Source: CAZTZY01 sp964617765 (GTDB lineage: Bacteria; Pseudomonadota; Gammaproteobacteria; Pseudomonadales; DT-91). Taken from it: a DNA stretch of 5,803 nucleotides. The notes under the pieces were generated by a model. It did not search any database and had not been told where the DNA came from. It worked only from the letters and a program-made list of their open reading frames with translations. Positions 1 to 5,634 of this stretch are shown here, one piece after another. How positions within the stretch are numbered: position 1 is the stretch's first letter; each line of letters starts with the position of its first letter. A program made the position numbers and the translations under genes. The stretch is taken from assembly GCA_964617765.1 (NCBI GenBank), contig CAZTZY010000133.1:1-5803 (forward strand). Reading direction: 5' to 3'.

Positions 1-207
1 ATGCGCTTTACAGCACTGGTGGGATTAAATGCCTGGATTGTATATCAGACACAAGGCCGGCCAGGTAATTGGGAAAACCATCAGCACATGGAATGGGAGA
101 TTGCGCGGCGTATACTTGAACATTCAGTGGCCAAAAATACCCTGGGTCTGGTAAAGGCCATCAGTGAATTAATGGAGTTTGATAGCAAGCATAAAAAACA
201 GCTTTAA
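1..207 (+). CDS. Unidentified short or 5'-truncated protein, C-terminal part
   Basis: This frame encodes 68 residues and ends at TAA 205-207. The first base of the window is the A of an ATG, so neither a ribosome binding site nor an upstream extension can be seen. It may be a complete small gene or the tail of a longer one. Residues 1-17 are mostly apolar or neutral (V7, L9, W13, V15). Residues 18-32 are polar and rich in Asn, His and Glu. Residues 33-60 look like one or two amphipathic helices, and the C-terminus is lysine-rich. I recognise no family or catalytic motif. It is convergent with the maoP-like gene, 90 bases away. No T-tract terminator of its own is visible on this strand, although the stem-loop at 249-280 could stop both transcripts. 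That it is a real gene is inferred from its position and from the absence of a better frame on either strand. Confidence 0.45.
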   Translation: MRFTALVGLNAWIVYQTQGRPGNWENHQHMEWEIARRILEHSVAKNTLGLVKAISELMEFDSKHKKQL

Positions 208-248
208 TGAAGAAAATGGCAGGGCAAAGCGCAAAAATTTTTAAAGGG

Positions 249-280
249 CAGGGCAGTTTCATCATGCTGAAGCCGCCCTG
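249..280 (-). terminator. Probable intrinsic terminator of the maoP-like gene
   Basis: CAGGGC (249-254) pairs with GCCCTG (275-280). After one A/C mismatch, GTTTCA (256-261) pairs with TGAAGC (268-273) with a single G-U, leaving a 6-base loop. Read on the minus strand, the stem lies 18 bases after the maoP-like stop codon. It is followed by CCCTTTAAAAATTTTT, an A/T-rich but imperfect U-tract. On the plus strand the stem is not followed by a T-run, so termination of the left-hand frame here is less certain. Confidence 0.6.
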
Positions 281-297
281 TTGAATAACAGAAGTTC

Positions 298-723
298 TCA
301 GGTTTCTTCTATCTCGACATCGTCATCGTCATCTTCGAGGCTGGCATCAGTATCAACATTAATATCGTCTGCATCTCCCTCACCATCACCCTCAACTACA
401 TCGTCGCCTGCAACAGATTTTTTGGCGACCGGTGTATCACCTTCCAGCAATGTTGAGCACAGCGGGAAGTATTGTTTGGATTCAGAAATTTTCTTTTGGT
501 ATTTTTTCCACGCCATGACTTCCGGTGCAGTAACCGGTGACTTGCCAGTGAGCTGTTTCAGGAATTCTTTTTCTTCTGCACCGCTCGGTTTTTTTTCGCC
601 CGATTGTAGTTGTTGAAAAAGGTGGCCAAAGCGCTCGATTCTATCTGCTTCCTTGATGGAATAATCACCAGAGCGGCGGAAGCCATGTGGATAATGTTTG
701 TAGTCAGTAAAAGCGATAGTCAT
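298..723 (-). CDS. maoP: MaoP/YifE-like macrodomain Ori organisation protein (DUF413) with extended acidic tail
   Basis: This 141-residue protein matches the DUF413 family from residue 5 to about 87. Motifs I recognise are DYKHYPHGF (7-15), SGDYSIKEA (18-26), ERFGHLF (30-36), GEKKPSGAEEKEF (42-54) and the aromatic/basic stretch MAWKKYQKKI (70-79). E. coli MaoP (formerly YifE) has the same order of blocks. It is known to organise the Ori macrodomain, acting with the short chromosomal site maoS. The E. coli protein is about 112 residues; this one adds about 30 residues as a tail in which 19 of residues 107-141 are Asp or Glu. The start is ATG at 723, with AAGGGG 11 bases upstream. The gene reads away from the antiporter-like gene, is separated from it by a terminator, and is probably monocistronic. 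Family assignment is firm. That it has MaoP's role outside enterics and vibrios is inference. Confidence 0.9.
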   Translation of the reverse strand: MTIAFTDYKHYPHGFRRSGDYSIKEADRIERFGHLFQQLQSGEKKPSGAEEKEFLKQLTGKSPVTAPEVMAWKKYQKKISESKQYFPLCSTLLEGDTPVAKKSVAGDDVVEGDGEGDADDINVDTDASLEDDDDDVEIEET

Positions 724-751
724 GTTAAGTGTAGCCCCTTGTTATGCGGAG

Positions 752-781
752 ATTTTAAAGTCAAATTTAGCAGAATGTAAA
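752..781 (-). promoter_or_regulatory. Candidate sigma70 promoter of the maoP-like gene
   Basis: On the minus strand, TTTACA (776-781) is separated by 18 bases from TAAAAT (752-757). Each hexamer matches 5 of 6 consensus positions. The predicted start lies near 745, giving a leader of about 22 bases that contains the AAGGGG ribosome binding site. The region is very A/T-rich, so chance matches are likely. The remaining spacer, 782-938, shows no gene. Confidence 0.4.
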
Positions 782-938
782 ATAAAAAATGTTACTTTTT
801 TGCAATCCATAAAATGCCTGTACAGATTTGACTTTTTGGGAAATTACTATAGAAAAACAGTTCTGACAAAATCACTGAATATGGCCTTACCGGAATTTTT
901 GGGGATAAGATGATGGAGTGTTTATCTTTATTGAGGGT

Positions 939-974
939 AAAAGGCCTGCCCGGCATATCATGACTGCCGGACAG
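939..974 (-). terminator. Intrinsic terminator of the NhaD-like gene
   Basis: On the minus strand, CTGTCCGGCA (974-965) pairs with TGCCGGGCAG (955-946). This gives 10 pairs, one of them G-U, with a 9-base loop, then GCC and TTTT (942-939). It starts 19 bases after the antiporter stop codon. The GC-rich stem and following T-run make this the clearest intrinsic terminator in the window. It argues against cotranscription with the maoP-like gene. Confidence 0.75.
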
Positions 975-993
975 CAAGGCTGGAAACCAGAGT

Positions 994-2292
994 CTAGTTG
1001 CCCCAGCCCAGCACTTCAAATTGCAGGTACCAGATACCCAGTGAACCGAGGAAGTTGACCAGCAATACCGGCCAGAAACGCATGTGAACACCAAATGTAT
1101 AGGTTTTATCCAGAGACATGGCCATGATACCTGCGGCCGAGCCCACCACAGTCAACGAACCACCAATGCCTACCATCAGGGCATTGAGCGCCCATTGGCT
1201 TTGGCTAAGTTCAGGATTGGAAAACAGGGCGGCAGCTTCCACCGGTACGTTATCCATGATGCCGGAGATAACACCCAGGATAATGTTCACAAAGGTTGGA
1301 TTGGTGTTTTCAAACAGCCAGGAAATGTATGTCAGCCAGCCTACATGGCTCAAGCAGGCAACGCCTGTGATAACGCCGATAAAAAACAGCAAGGTGTTCC
1401 ATTCCACTTTTTGCATCTGGCTGATGAGGGGCACTTCAATCTGGTAACGACGGGTCAGGTGCCAGCTGTAGAAACCGATAAAAGCCAGGCCAATGCCGAT
1501 GGCATATACGACACTGACATTCAGGTACATGTTCAGCATTACAGCACTGACAATCGCCAGTACGCTGAAATAAGAAAGGCCTGCTCCACCGGGCTTGATG
1601 ATTTGGCAAACATCGGTTTCCTTGAAGATGCCTTCTTGATCAATGGATTTCAGGTAAAAAAGTTGCAAGACCAGTGCCGACATGGCCCAGCCGATCAATG
1701 ATGCGGGGATCAGGGTGAGTAAACCGCCGAGACTGATTTTTCCGGCCAGCACTACCATCAGTGAAGTTGAGGTACCGATAAACCAGACGCCGCTGTTCGA
1801 ACCCAAAATGATATTCACCAGCGCAATATGCGTATAACGTTCGTTGCGGGAAAGATTGATGATCGATTTGCCAAAAATCATGGCGGTGGTGATGTTGTTC
1901 AGGAACGGCGAGAGCAAAGCGCACAGGCCGCCAGTGGCCCAAAACATGCCGCGAGGACCCAGGCCAAAGGCCAGTAAACGATCATTGAGGGCGTTGAAGA
2001 CATTCCGTTCATTGAGGATTTCGACAATCATCCACATAAAGGCCATAAAGGCGATCAACGCAAATATATCCCCGCTGATAGTGTGCTGCATTTCGATCAG
2101 GGGGCGGAAGCGGTCGGGATCATCGCCAGAGACATAATAGGCAGCACCAATTATGGTAAGGCTGGACATCATCAGCATGGCCGGAATGAATTTGTCCATG
2201 TGCAAAATAGCTTCCATGGCGATGAGTGCCATACTGAAAAGAAAAATACCGAGGACAATAAAGCCGACTAATGAGAAAGGTTCGAAATGCAT
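994..2292 (-). CDS. NhaD-like Na+/H+ antiporter family membrane protein with altered first-half motifs
   Basis: This 432-residue inner-membrane protein has roughly 11-13 hydrophobic segments. It is organised as two half-repeats, as in the ion transporter superfamily (NhaD/ArsB/CitMHS). The second half is strongly NhaD-like: VEWNTLLFFIGV (297-308), SGIMDNVPVEAAA (343-355) with D347-N348, and GGSLTVVGSAAGIMAM (377-392) followed by a Phe and aromatic-rich tail. The first half keeps the family layout, including E91 in MIVEIL, FLNNITTAM (130-138) and SNSG (165-168). However, the Asp of the usual DN-x-TT motif is Asn (N132), and the usual GDVTT-type motif is GTSTS (173-177). NhaD proteins export Na+ or Li+ in exchange for protons at alkaline pH. 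Whether this member does so is uncertain. The start is ATG at 2292, with AGGAA 5 bases upstream. The gene is transcribed divergently from the protease gene, and a terminator follows it. No nhaD symbol is given because of the motif changes. Confidence 0.82.
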   Translation of the reverse strand: MHFEPFSLVGFIVLGIFLFSMALIAMEAILHMDKFIPAMLMMSSLTIIGAAYYVSGDDPDRFRPLIEMQHTISGDIFALIAFMAFMWMIVEILNERNVFNALNDRLLAFGLGPRGMFWATGGLCALLSPFLNNITTAMIFGKSIINLSRNERYTHIALVNIILGSNSGVWFIGTSTSLMVVLAGKISLGGLLTLIPASLIGWAMSALVLQLFYLKSIDQEGIFKETDVCQIIKPGGAGLSYFSVLAIVSAVMLNMYLNVSVVYAIGIGLAFIGFYSWHLTRRYQIEVPLISQMQKVEWNTLLFFIGVITGVACLSHVGWLTYISWLFENTNPTFVNIILGVISGIMDNVPVEAAALFSNPELSQSQWALNALMVGIGGSLTVVGSAAGIMAMSLDKTYTFGVHMRFWPVLLVNFLGSLGIWYLQFEVLGWGN

Positions 2293-2315
2293 GTCAGTTC
2301 CTGCAATGAGCGTTA

Positions 2316-2353
2316 AGTATAAAGATAGAATAACCCCAGCGATGAATATTCAT
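2316..2353 (-). promoter_or_regulatory. Candidate promoter/operator of the NhaD-like gene
   Basis: On the minus strand, TATACT (2321-2316) is a 5/6 match to a -10 box and lies 23 bases before the ATG. The -35 position has no good consensus. It overlaps one end of the perfect 12-base palindrome ATGAATATTCAT (2342-2353), which runs into a second palindrome, CATGCATG (2351-2358). A poor -35 overlapped by a palindrome is a common arrangement for regulated promoters. No specific regulator can be named. Confidence 0.35.
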
Positions 2354-2470
2354 GCATGTTTAGTGCCGAGAATGCGAGAACAGACCCACTGAATATCAGT
2401 TTATCGATTGACGCTGATAATTTTACAAAACGAGGTTAATGAAGGGCAGGCATTCTATCATAAATGCCAG

Positions 2471-2497
2471 AAAATGCCCTGTTTGTCGGGCATTTTT
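2471..2497 (+). terminator. Intrinsic terminator with no assigned upstream gene
   Basis: AAAATGCCC (2471-2479) pairs perfectly with GGGCATTTT (2488-2496) around the 8-base loop TGTTTGTC. The T-run 2493-2497 completes a plus-strand terminator. The minus-strand reading ends in TTTTC, so it could work weakly both ways. Just upstream, GGCATT (2449-2454) can pair with AATGCC (2463-2468). Because the arms are near-identical, the two hairpins could also exchange partners. No annotated gene ends here. It may belong to a small RNA or a leader, or act as insulation between divergent promoters. Confidence 0.6.
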
Positions 2498-2529
2498 CCT
2501 GATGTATTTATTAGAGCTGATTCAAAATG

Positions 2530-2553
2530 ATGCAATGCAATGCAATGCAATGC
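2530..2553. repeat. ATGCA pentanucleotide tandem repeat, 4.8 copies
   Basis: There are 24 bases of perfect 5-base periodicity, followed by the degenerate continuation TGCGATTTGATGCA. It lies about 135 bases before the protease start codon, between the orphan terminator and that gene. Such tracts can change copy number by slipped-strand mispairing. With a 5-base unit, each change would shift helical phasing by about half a turn. Confidence 0.85.
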
Positions 2554-2687
2554 GATTTGATGCAGGTCATGGAATCTGCCAGTGTTTGACTGGGTACTGT
2601 GGGTAATAGGCAAAGTGTCAAAATAAGCGTTAAGATTAACCCATAAGAATAAGGCATGATTGCCCAAAAACCAGGATCAGGCAGAAA

Positions 2688-5060
2688 GTGAAATTACGCA
2701 TAGACCAGCTTACCCGTTATATTGCACCCGATGAGTTAAGTTTTTTATCGACACAGGAATTGCCGGAATACAAGGATATCCTCGGCCAGCCGCGTGCCAG
2801 CCAGGCTCTGGAGTTCGGTATCAGCATCAACCAGCCGGGTTACAATTTATACGTTGCAGGTGAAACCGGAACCGGGCGCACGCACTATATTACGGAATAC
2901 CTGCAACCGGTGGCGGCACATGGCAAAACCCCTGCCGACTGGCTGTATGTAAACAATTTTGAAAGGCCGGCAGAGCCGCGCTGTATCTCCATGCCCCATG
3001 GCCAGGGTATAAAATTCCAGCGCGATATGGATCAGCTGATTGAAGAAATCATGGCCAGCTTTCCGGCCGCTTTTGAAAACCCGGCCTATATCCAGCAAAA
3101 GACGACATTACAAAATACCTTTAATACCCGTTACGATGCGGCATTAAGCATTGTCGAAAAAGCCGGTAACCAAAAACAGGTCGCGGTATTTCGCGAAAAT
3201 GGTGTGATTACGTTCGGTATTATTATTGATGGGCAAATTCAGGATGATGCCTATTTTTCCAAAATGGACGAAACCGAGCGTGAGCAGTTTCACCGGAATG
3301 TGCTGGCGCTGGAAAAACTCTTGAATGAATCGTTAGTGGAATTGCCGCAATGGCAAAGAGATTTGAATAACCAGTTACGCAAACTGGATCAACAGACCAT
3401 CAAGCAGTCGTTGAAACCCTTGTTTGATGACCTGTTGCAAAAATACCAGGGTCATGCCGGGGTACAAATTTATCTGGGGCAGGTGAACCAGCATTTACCG
3501 CGGGTGATTGAGGAGCATTTTTCCGGTGTCGGCGAAGAGAATAAGGAACATCCCTCCAACCAGCGTAAACTGCTGGAGAACCATTATCGCCCAAATTTAC
3601 TGACGCGTTTTGTCGATCAGGTAGGTTCACCGATTATCCTTGAACCAAATCCCACCTATGCCAACCTGTTCGGGCGCGTGAATGTGTCGGGACAGCAAGG
3701 CGAGATGAGTACCAATTACCAGCAGATTATTGCAGGGGCTATTCATCGCGCCAATGGCGGTTATTTGATCCTCGATATTGAAAAAGTGTTAGCTGATGGC
3801 AAAACCTGGGAAGCCTTAAAGCGCGTGCTTCGCGAAGAGCTGATTGAAATCGATCCGCAAGCGGCAGACAGTATTTTCTCGATGCCCTCCAGCCTGAAAC
3901 CACAACCCATACCGGTATCGTTAAAGATTATCCTGATTGGTTCGCGGGAAATTTATTATGCACTCACGGATATGGATCATGATTTTCCTGAGTTGTTCCG
4001 CGTGCTGGTGGATTTTGACAGTGCCTTCAGTTTTAACCGTGAAAGCCTGCTGCAATTTGCAGGCCTGTTACATACACGCACCAGGGAATGCGGCGTTGCC
4101 GAACTGAGTGCAGCGGCTATTGCCCGCCTGGCGGAATACGCCTGCCGTTTGGCAGCACATCAAACCAAATTAAGTACACGCATAGACCTGTTGATGGAAA
4201 TTGTCACCGAAGCCAATTACTGGCGTACTAAAACCAAGGAAGTTTTGGTAGATAAACAACATATAGAACAAGCCATTGCTGCACGTGAACTACGCCATGC
4301 GCGCTTACGCGATAATATCCTGGAAGATATCCTGGTGGGTTTTATCAATATTGCCACACAGGGCGCAGTAAGCGGGCAAATCAACGGTTTGGCAGTAATT
4401 GATGGTGGTGAAGACAGTTTTGGTTGTCCTTTACGTATTACTGCAACAGTTCACCCTGGCAGTAAAGGTGTGGTGGATATCGAGCGCGAAGTAAAACTCG
4501 GGCAGGCAGTACACTCGAAAGGCGTAATGATTCTAACGGGCTATTTATGCGGTCGATATGCCAAGACTTTTTCGCTGGCAATGTCGGCAAATATTGCAGT
4601 AGAGCAATCCTATGGTTTTATCGATGGTGACAGTGCCTCGCTGGCAGAAACCTGTGCCCTGTTTTCCGCGTTGGTCACATTGCCCTTGCGCCAGGATATT
4701 GCGGTTACCGGTTCGGTGAGCCAGTTTGGGCAGGTGCAGGCGGTGGGTGGAGTTAACGAAAAGATCGAAGGCTTTTTTGATATTTGCCATGCGCGGGGTT
4801 TAAGTGGTTCGCAAGGTGTGATTATCCCGGCTACCAACCAGATCAACCTGATGTTGTCCGAGCGTGTTGTCAAATCTGTAGAAAATAACCTGTTTGCCAT
4901 TTATTGCGTGAGTAGTGTGGATGAGGCGATGGAGTTACTGACCGGTAAAATCATGGGTGCGGAATCCGGTTACAACGAATTTCCTGAAGGTACAGTGAAT
5001 CGCGACATCGTCGAGCAGCTGAAGTTGTTCTCGCGCTGTGCGGCCGAGCCTGATAAATAA
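2688..5060 (+). CDS. LonB-type ATP-dependent protease (AAA_32 plus S16 Lon protease domain)
   Basis: This 790-residue protein belongs to the LonB-like family that includes E. coli YcbZ. It couples ATP hydrolysis to degradation of cytoplasmic proteins. Family N-terminal blocks are clear: ILGQPRASQALEFGI (31-45) and DWLYVNNFERP (84-94). The Walker A-type loop is GETGTGRT (58-65), with Arg64 where Lys is usual. A helical, charged insertion occupies about 130-300. The Walker B region is GGYLILDIEKVL (357-368), then WEALKRVLRE, a sensor-like IILIGSRE (414-421) and ELFRVLVDFD (435-444). The Lon protease domain covers about 545-755. Its predicted catalytic Ser649 is in GDSAS and Lys692 in GGVNEKIEG; the 43-residue spacing equals that of E. 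coli Lon S679/K722. No membrane segment is seen, unlike archaeal LonB. The GTG start has AGGA 11 bases upstream, and the frame closes at TAA 2637-2639 with no intervening ATG. It has no obvious strong terminator. Confidence 0.92.
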   Translation: MKLRIDQLTRYIAPDELSFLSTQELPEYKDILGQPRASQALEFGISINQPGYNLYVAGETGTGRTHYITEYLQPVAAHGKTPADWLYVNNFERPAEPRCISMPHGQGIKFQRDMDQLIEEIMASFPAAFENPAYIQQKTTLQNTFNTRYDAALSIVEKAGNQKQVAVFRENGVITFGIIIDGQIQDDAYFSKMDETEREQFHRNVLALEKLLNESLVELPQWQRDLNNQLRKLDQQTIKQSLKPLFDDLLQKYQGHAGVQIYLGQVNQHLPRVIEEHFSGVGEENKEHPSNQRKLLENHYRPNLLTRFVDQVGSPIILEPNPTYANLFGRVNVSGQQGEMSTNYQQIIAGAIHRANGGYLILDIEKVLADGKTWEALKRVLREELIEIDPQAADSIFSMPSSLKPQPIPVSLKIILIGSREIYYALTDMDHDFPELFRVLVDFDSAFSFNRESLLQFAGLLHTRTRECGVAELSAAAIARLAEYACRLAAHQTKLSTRIDLLMEIVTEANYWRTKTKEVLVDKQHIEQAIAARELRHARLRDNILEDILVGFINIATQGAVSGQINGLAVIDGGEDSFGCPLRITATVHPGSKGVVDIEREVKLGQAVHSKGVMILTGYLCGRYAKTFSLAMSANIAVEQSYGFIDGDSASLAETCALFSALVTLPLRQDIAVTGSVSQFGQVQAVGGVNEKIEGFFDICHARGLSGSQGVIIPATNQINLMLSERVVKSVENNLFAIYCVSSVDEAMELLTGKIMGAESGYNEFPEGTVNRDIVEQLKLFSRCAAEPDK

Positions 5061-5071
5061 CGCAGGCAATG

Positions 5072-5093
5072 GCCAATCAATCCGGTCATTGGC
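5072..5093 (+). terminator. Weak stem-loop after the protease gene
   Basis: GCCAAT (5072-5077) pairs with ATTGGC (5088-5093) around a 10-base loop. Two flanking G-U pairs and one A-U pair can extend it. It begins 11 bases after the protease stop, but no T-run follows directly; the nearest, TTATTTTTT, is about 40 bases on. It may be a 3'-end stabiliser or a rho-assisted site rather than a true intrinsic terminator. Confidence 0.3.
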
Positions 5094-5154
5094 TGTGGTC
5101 ATGTCCGAAGATTAACCTATCAGGGTGAGCCGTTTATTTTTTAGCTTCGTAATC

Positions 5155-5177
5155 GTATTAAACAATAGATTTAATAC
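5155..5177. promoter_or_regulatory. Perfect 8-7-8 inverted repeat before the BLUF gene
   Basis: GTATTAAA (5155-5162) and TTTAATAC (5170-5177) are exact reverse complements around CAATAGA. The right arm ends 5 bases before the GAGGA ribosome binding site (5183-5187). The A/T-rich dyad has the size of a dimeric repressor operator, and contains TATTAA and TAATAC, which could be part of a -10 region. Alternatively it forms a leader hairpin next to the ribosome binding site. No clear -35 box fixes which is right. Confidence 0.55.
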
Positions 5178-5194
5178 TTTGCGAGGACAAACAT

Positions 5195-5632
5195 ATGACC
5201 GAAGCACTCCCTATCCAGCTAATCTACGTCAGCAATTCCAGTCATTTCAATAATGAAGATGACTTGCTTGAGTTATTAAAAGTTTCCCGTAAAAACAATG
5301 CCAAACTCGGCATTACCGGCATGTTGCTGTTTCATGACGGATTGTTTTTGCAGATTCTCGAAGGGCCAGAGGCAGAAGTGATGGCGCTGTATGAAAAAAT
5401 CAAACTGAACCCGAAACACCGGGCGTGCAGGATATTGGCGAAAGTGGAGGTTAAAAACCGCGAGTTTGGCCAATGGGCCATGGGGTACCAAAAGGCAGAA
5501 GGCAGCCTGGCGTTGGGATTTTCGCAATTCATGAACAATTACCTGGATTACGATGCTTCACGCATGCACAGTGAATCCTACAATTTGATGTTGAAATTCC
5601 GGCAAAAAGCGTTGGCGGCCAGCGCCGCATAA
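5195..5632 (+). CDS. Stand-alone BLUF-domain blue-light photoreceptor
   Basis: This 145-residue protein is a short-form BLUF receptor that binds FAD and senses blue light. The fold runs from LIYVS (9-13) through SRKNNAKLGITGMLLFHDG (31-49), FLQILEGPE (51-59) and EFGQWAMGY (90-98). Relative to AppA (Y21, N45, Q63, W104, M106), the equivalents Y11, N35, Q53, W94 and M96 are all present at identical spacing. The flavin hydrogen-bond switch should therefore work. Residues 99-140 form the C-terminal helical cap; no EAL, GGDEF or other output domain follows, so signalling must go through a partner, as for PixD- or BlrB-type proteins. The start is ATG 5195 with GAGGA 7 bases upstream. The gene is 134 bases from the protease gene, behind an operator-like dyad, and probably has its own promoter. 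The partner is not visible in this window. Confidence 0.95.
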   Translation: MTEALPIQLIYVSNSSHFNNEDDLLELLKVSRKNNAKLGITGMLLFHDGLFLQILEGPEAEVMALYEKIKLNPKHRACRILAKVEVKNREFGQWAMGYQKAEGSLALGFSQFMNNYLDYDASRMHSESYNLMLKFRQKALAASAA

Positions 5633-5634
5633 AG

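Larger units (their letters stand above)
2293..2687. other. 395-base divergent intergenic region
   Basis: This gap separates the divergent starts of the NhaD-like and LonB-like genes. I see no convincing long gene. It holds an operator-like palindrome near the antiporter promoter, an intrinsic terminator at 2471-2497, and an ATGCA tandem repeat at 2530-2553. A GATAAT (2416-2421) is a possible plus-strand -10 box, but has no good -35 partner. For the protease gene, TTGACT (2586-2591) resembles a -35 but lacks a -10 at proper spacing. TAAGAT (2631-2636) with TAGGCA (2607-2612), spacer 18, is only a weak alternative. TTTGAC (2585-2590) and GTCAAA (2617-2622) form a loose inverted repeat. Confidence 0.7.

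Noticed and set aside
281..616. A serine-rich 111-codon plus-strand frame
   Set aside because: It is the antisense shadow of the maoP-like gene. The Ser runs are the complement of the Asp codons in the acidic tail.
722..913. A 63-codon plus-strand frame upstream of the maoP-like gene
   Set aside because: It overlaps the maoP start and promoter on the opposite strand, has no ribosome binding site (TAGT precedes the ATG) and matches no family.
1084..1701. A 205-codon plus-strand frame
   Set aside because: It lies entirely antisense to the NhaD-like gene, has a composition typical of the complement of a membrane-protein gene (rich in His, Gln and Asp) and shows no family motif.
2439..2606. A 55-codon frame with a CPVC motif and a second Cys cluster, possible tiny zinc-binding protein
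   Set aside because: The GAGG is only 3 bases from the ATG, and the frame runs through both the terminator hairpin and the pentanucleotide repeat, so RNA structure explains the sequence better. Ribosome profiling could overturn this.
2309..2634. AGCGTTAAG occurs at both 2309-2317 and 2626-2634, flanking the divergent region
   Set aside because: Nine bases in two copies 317 bases apart, in the same orientation, can easily arise by chance, and the flanking bases do not extend the match.
2458..2667. A 69-codon minus-strand frame in the divergent region
   Set aside because: It is partly an artefact of the ATGCA repeat (giving IALHCIALHH), it crosses the terminator and it has no recognisable domain.
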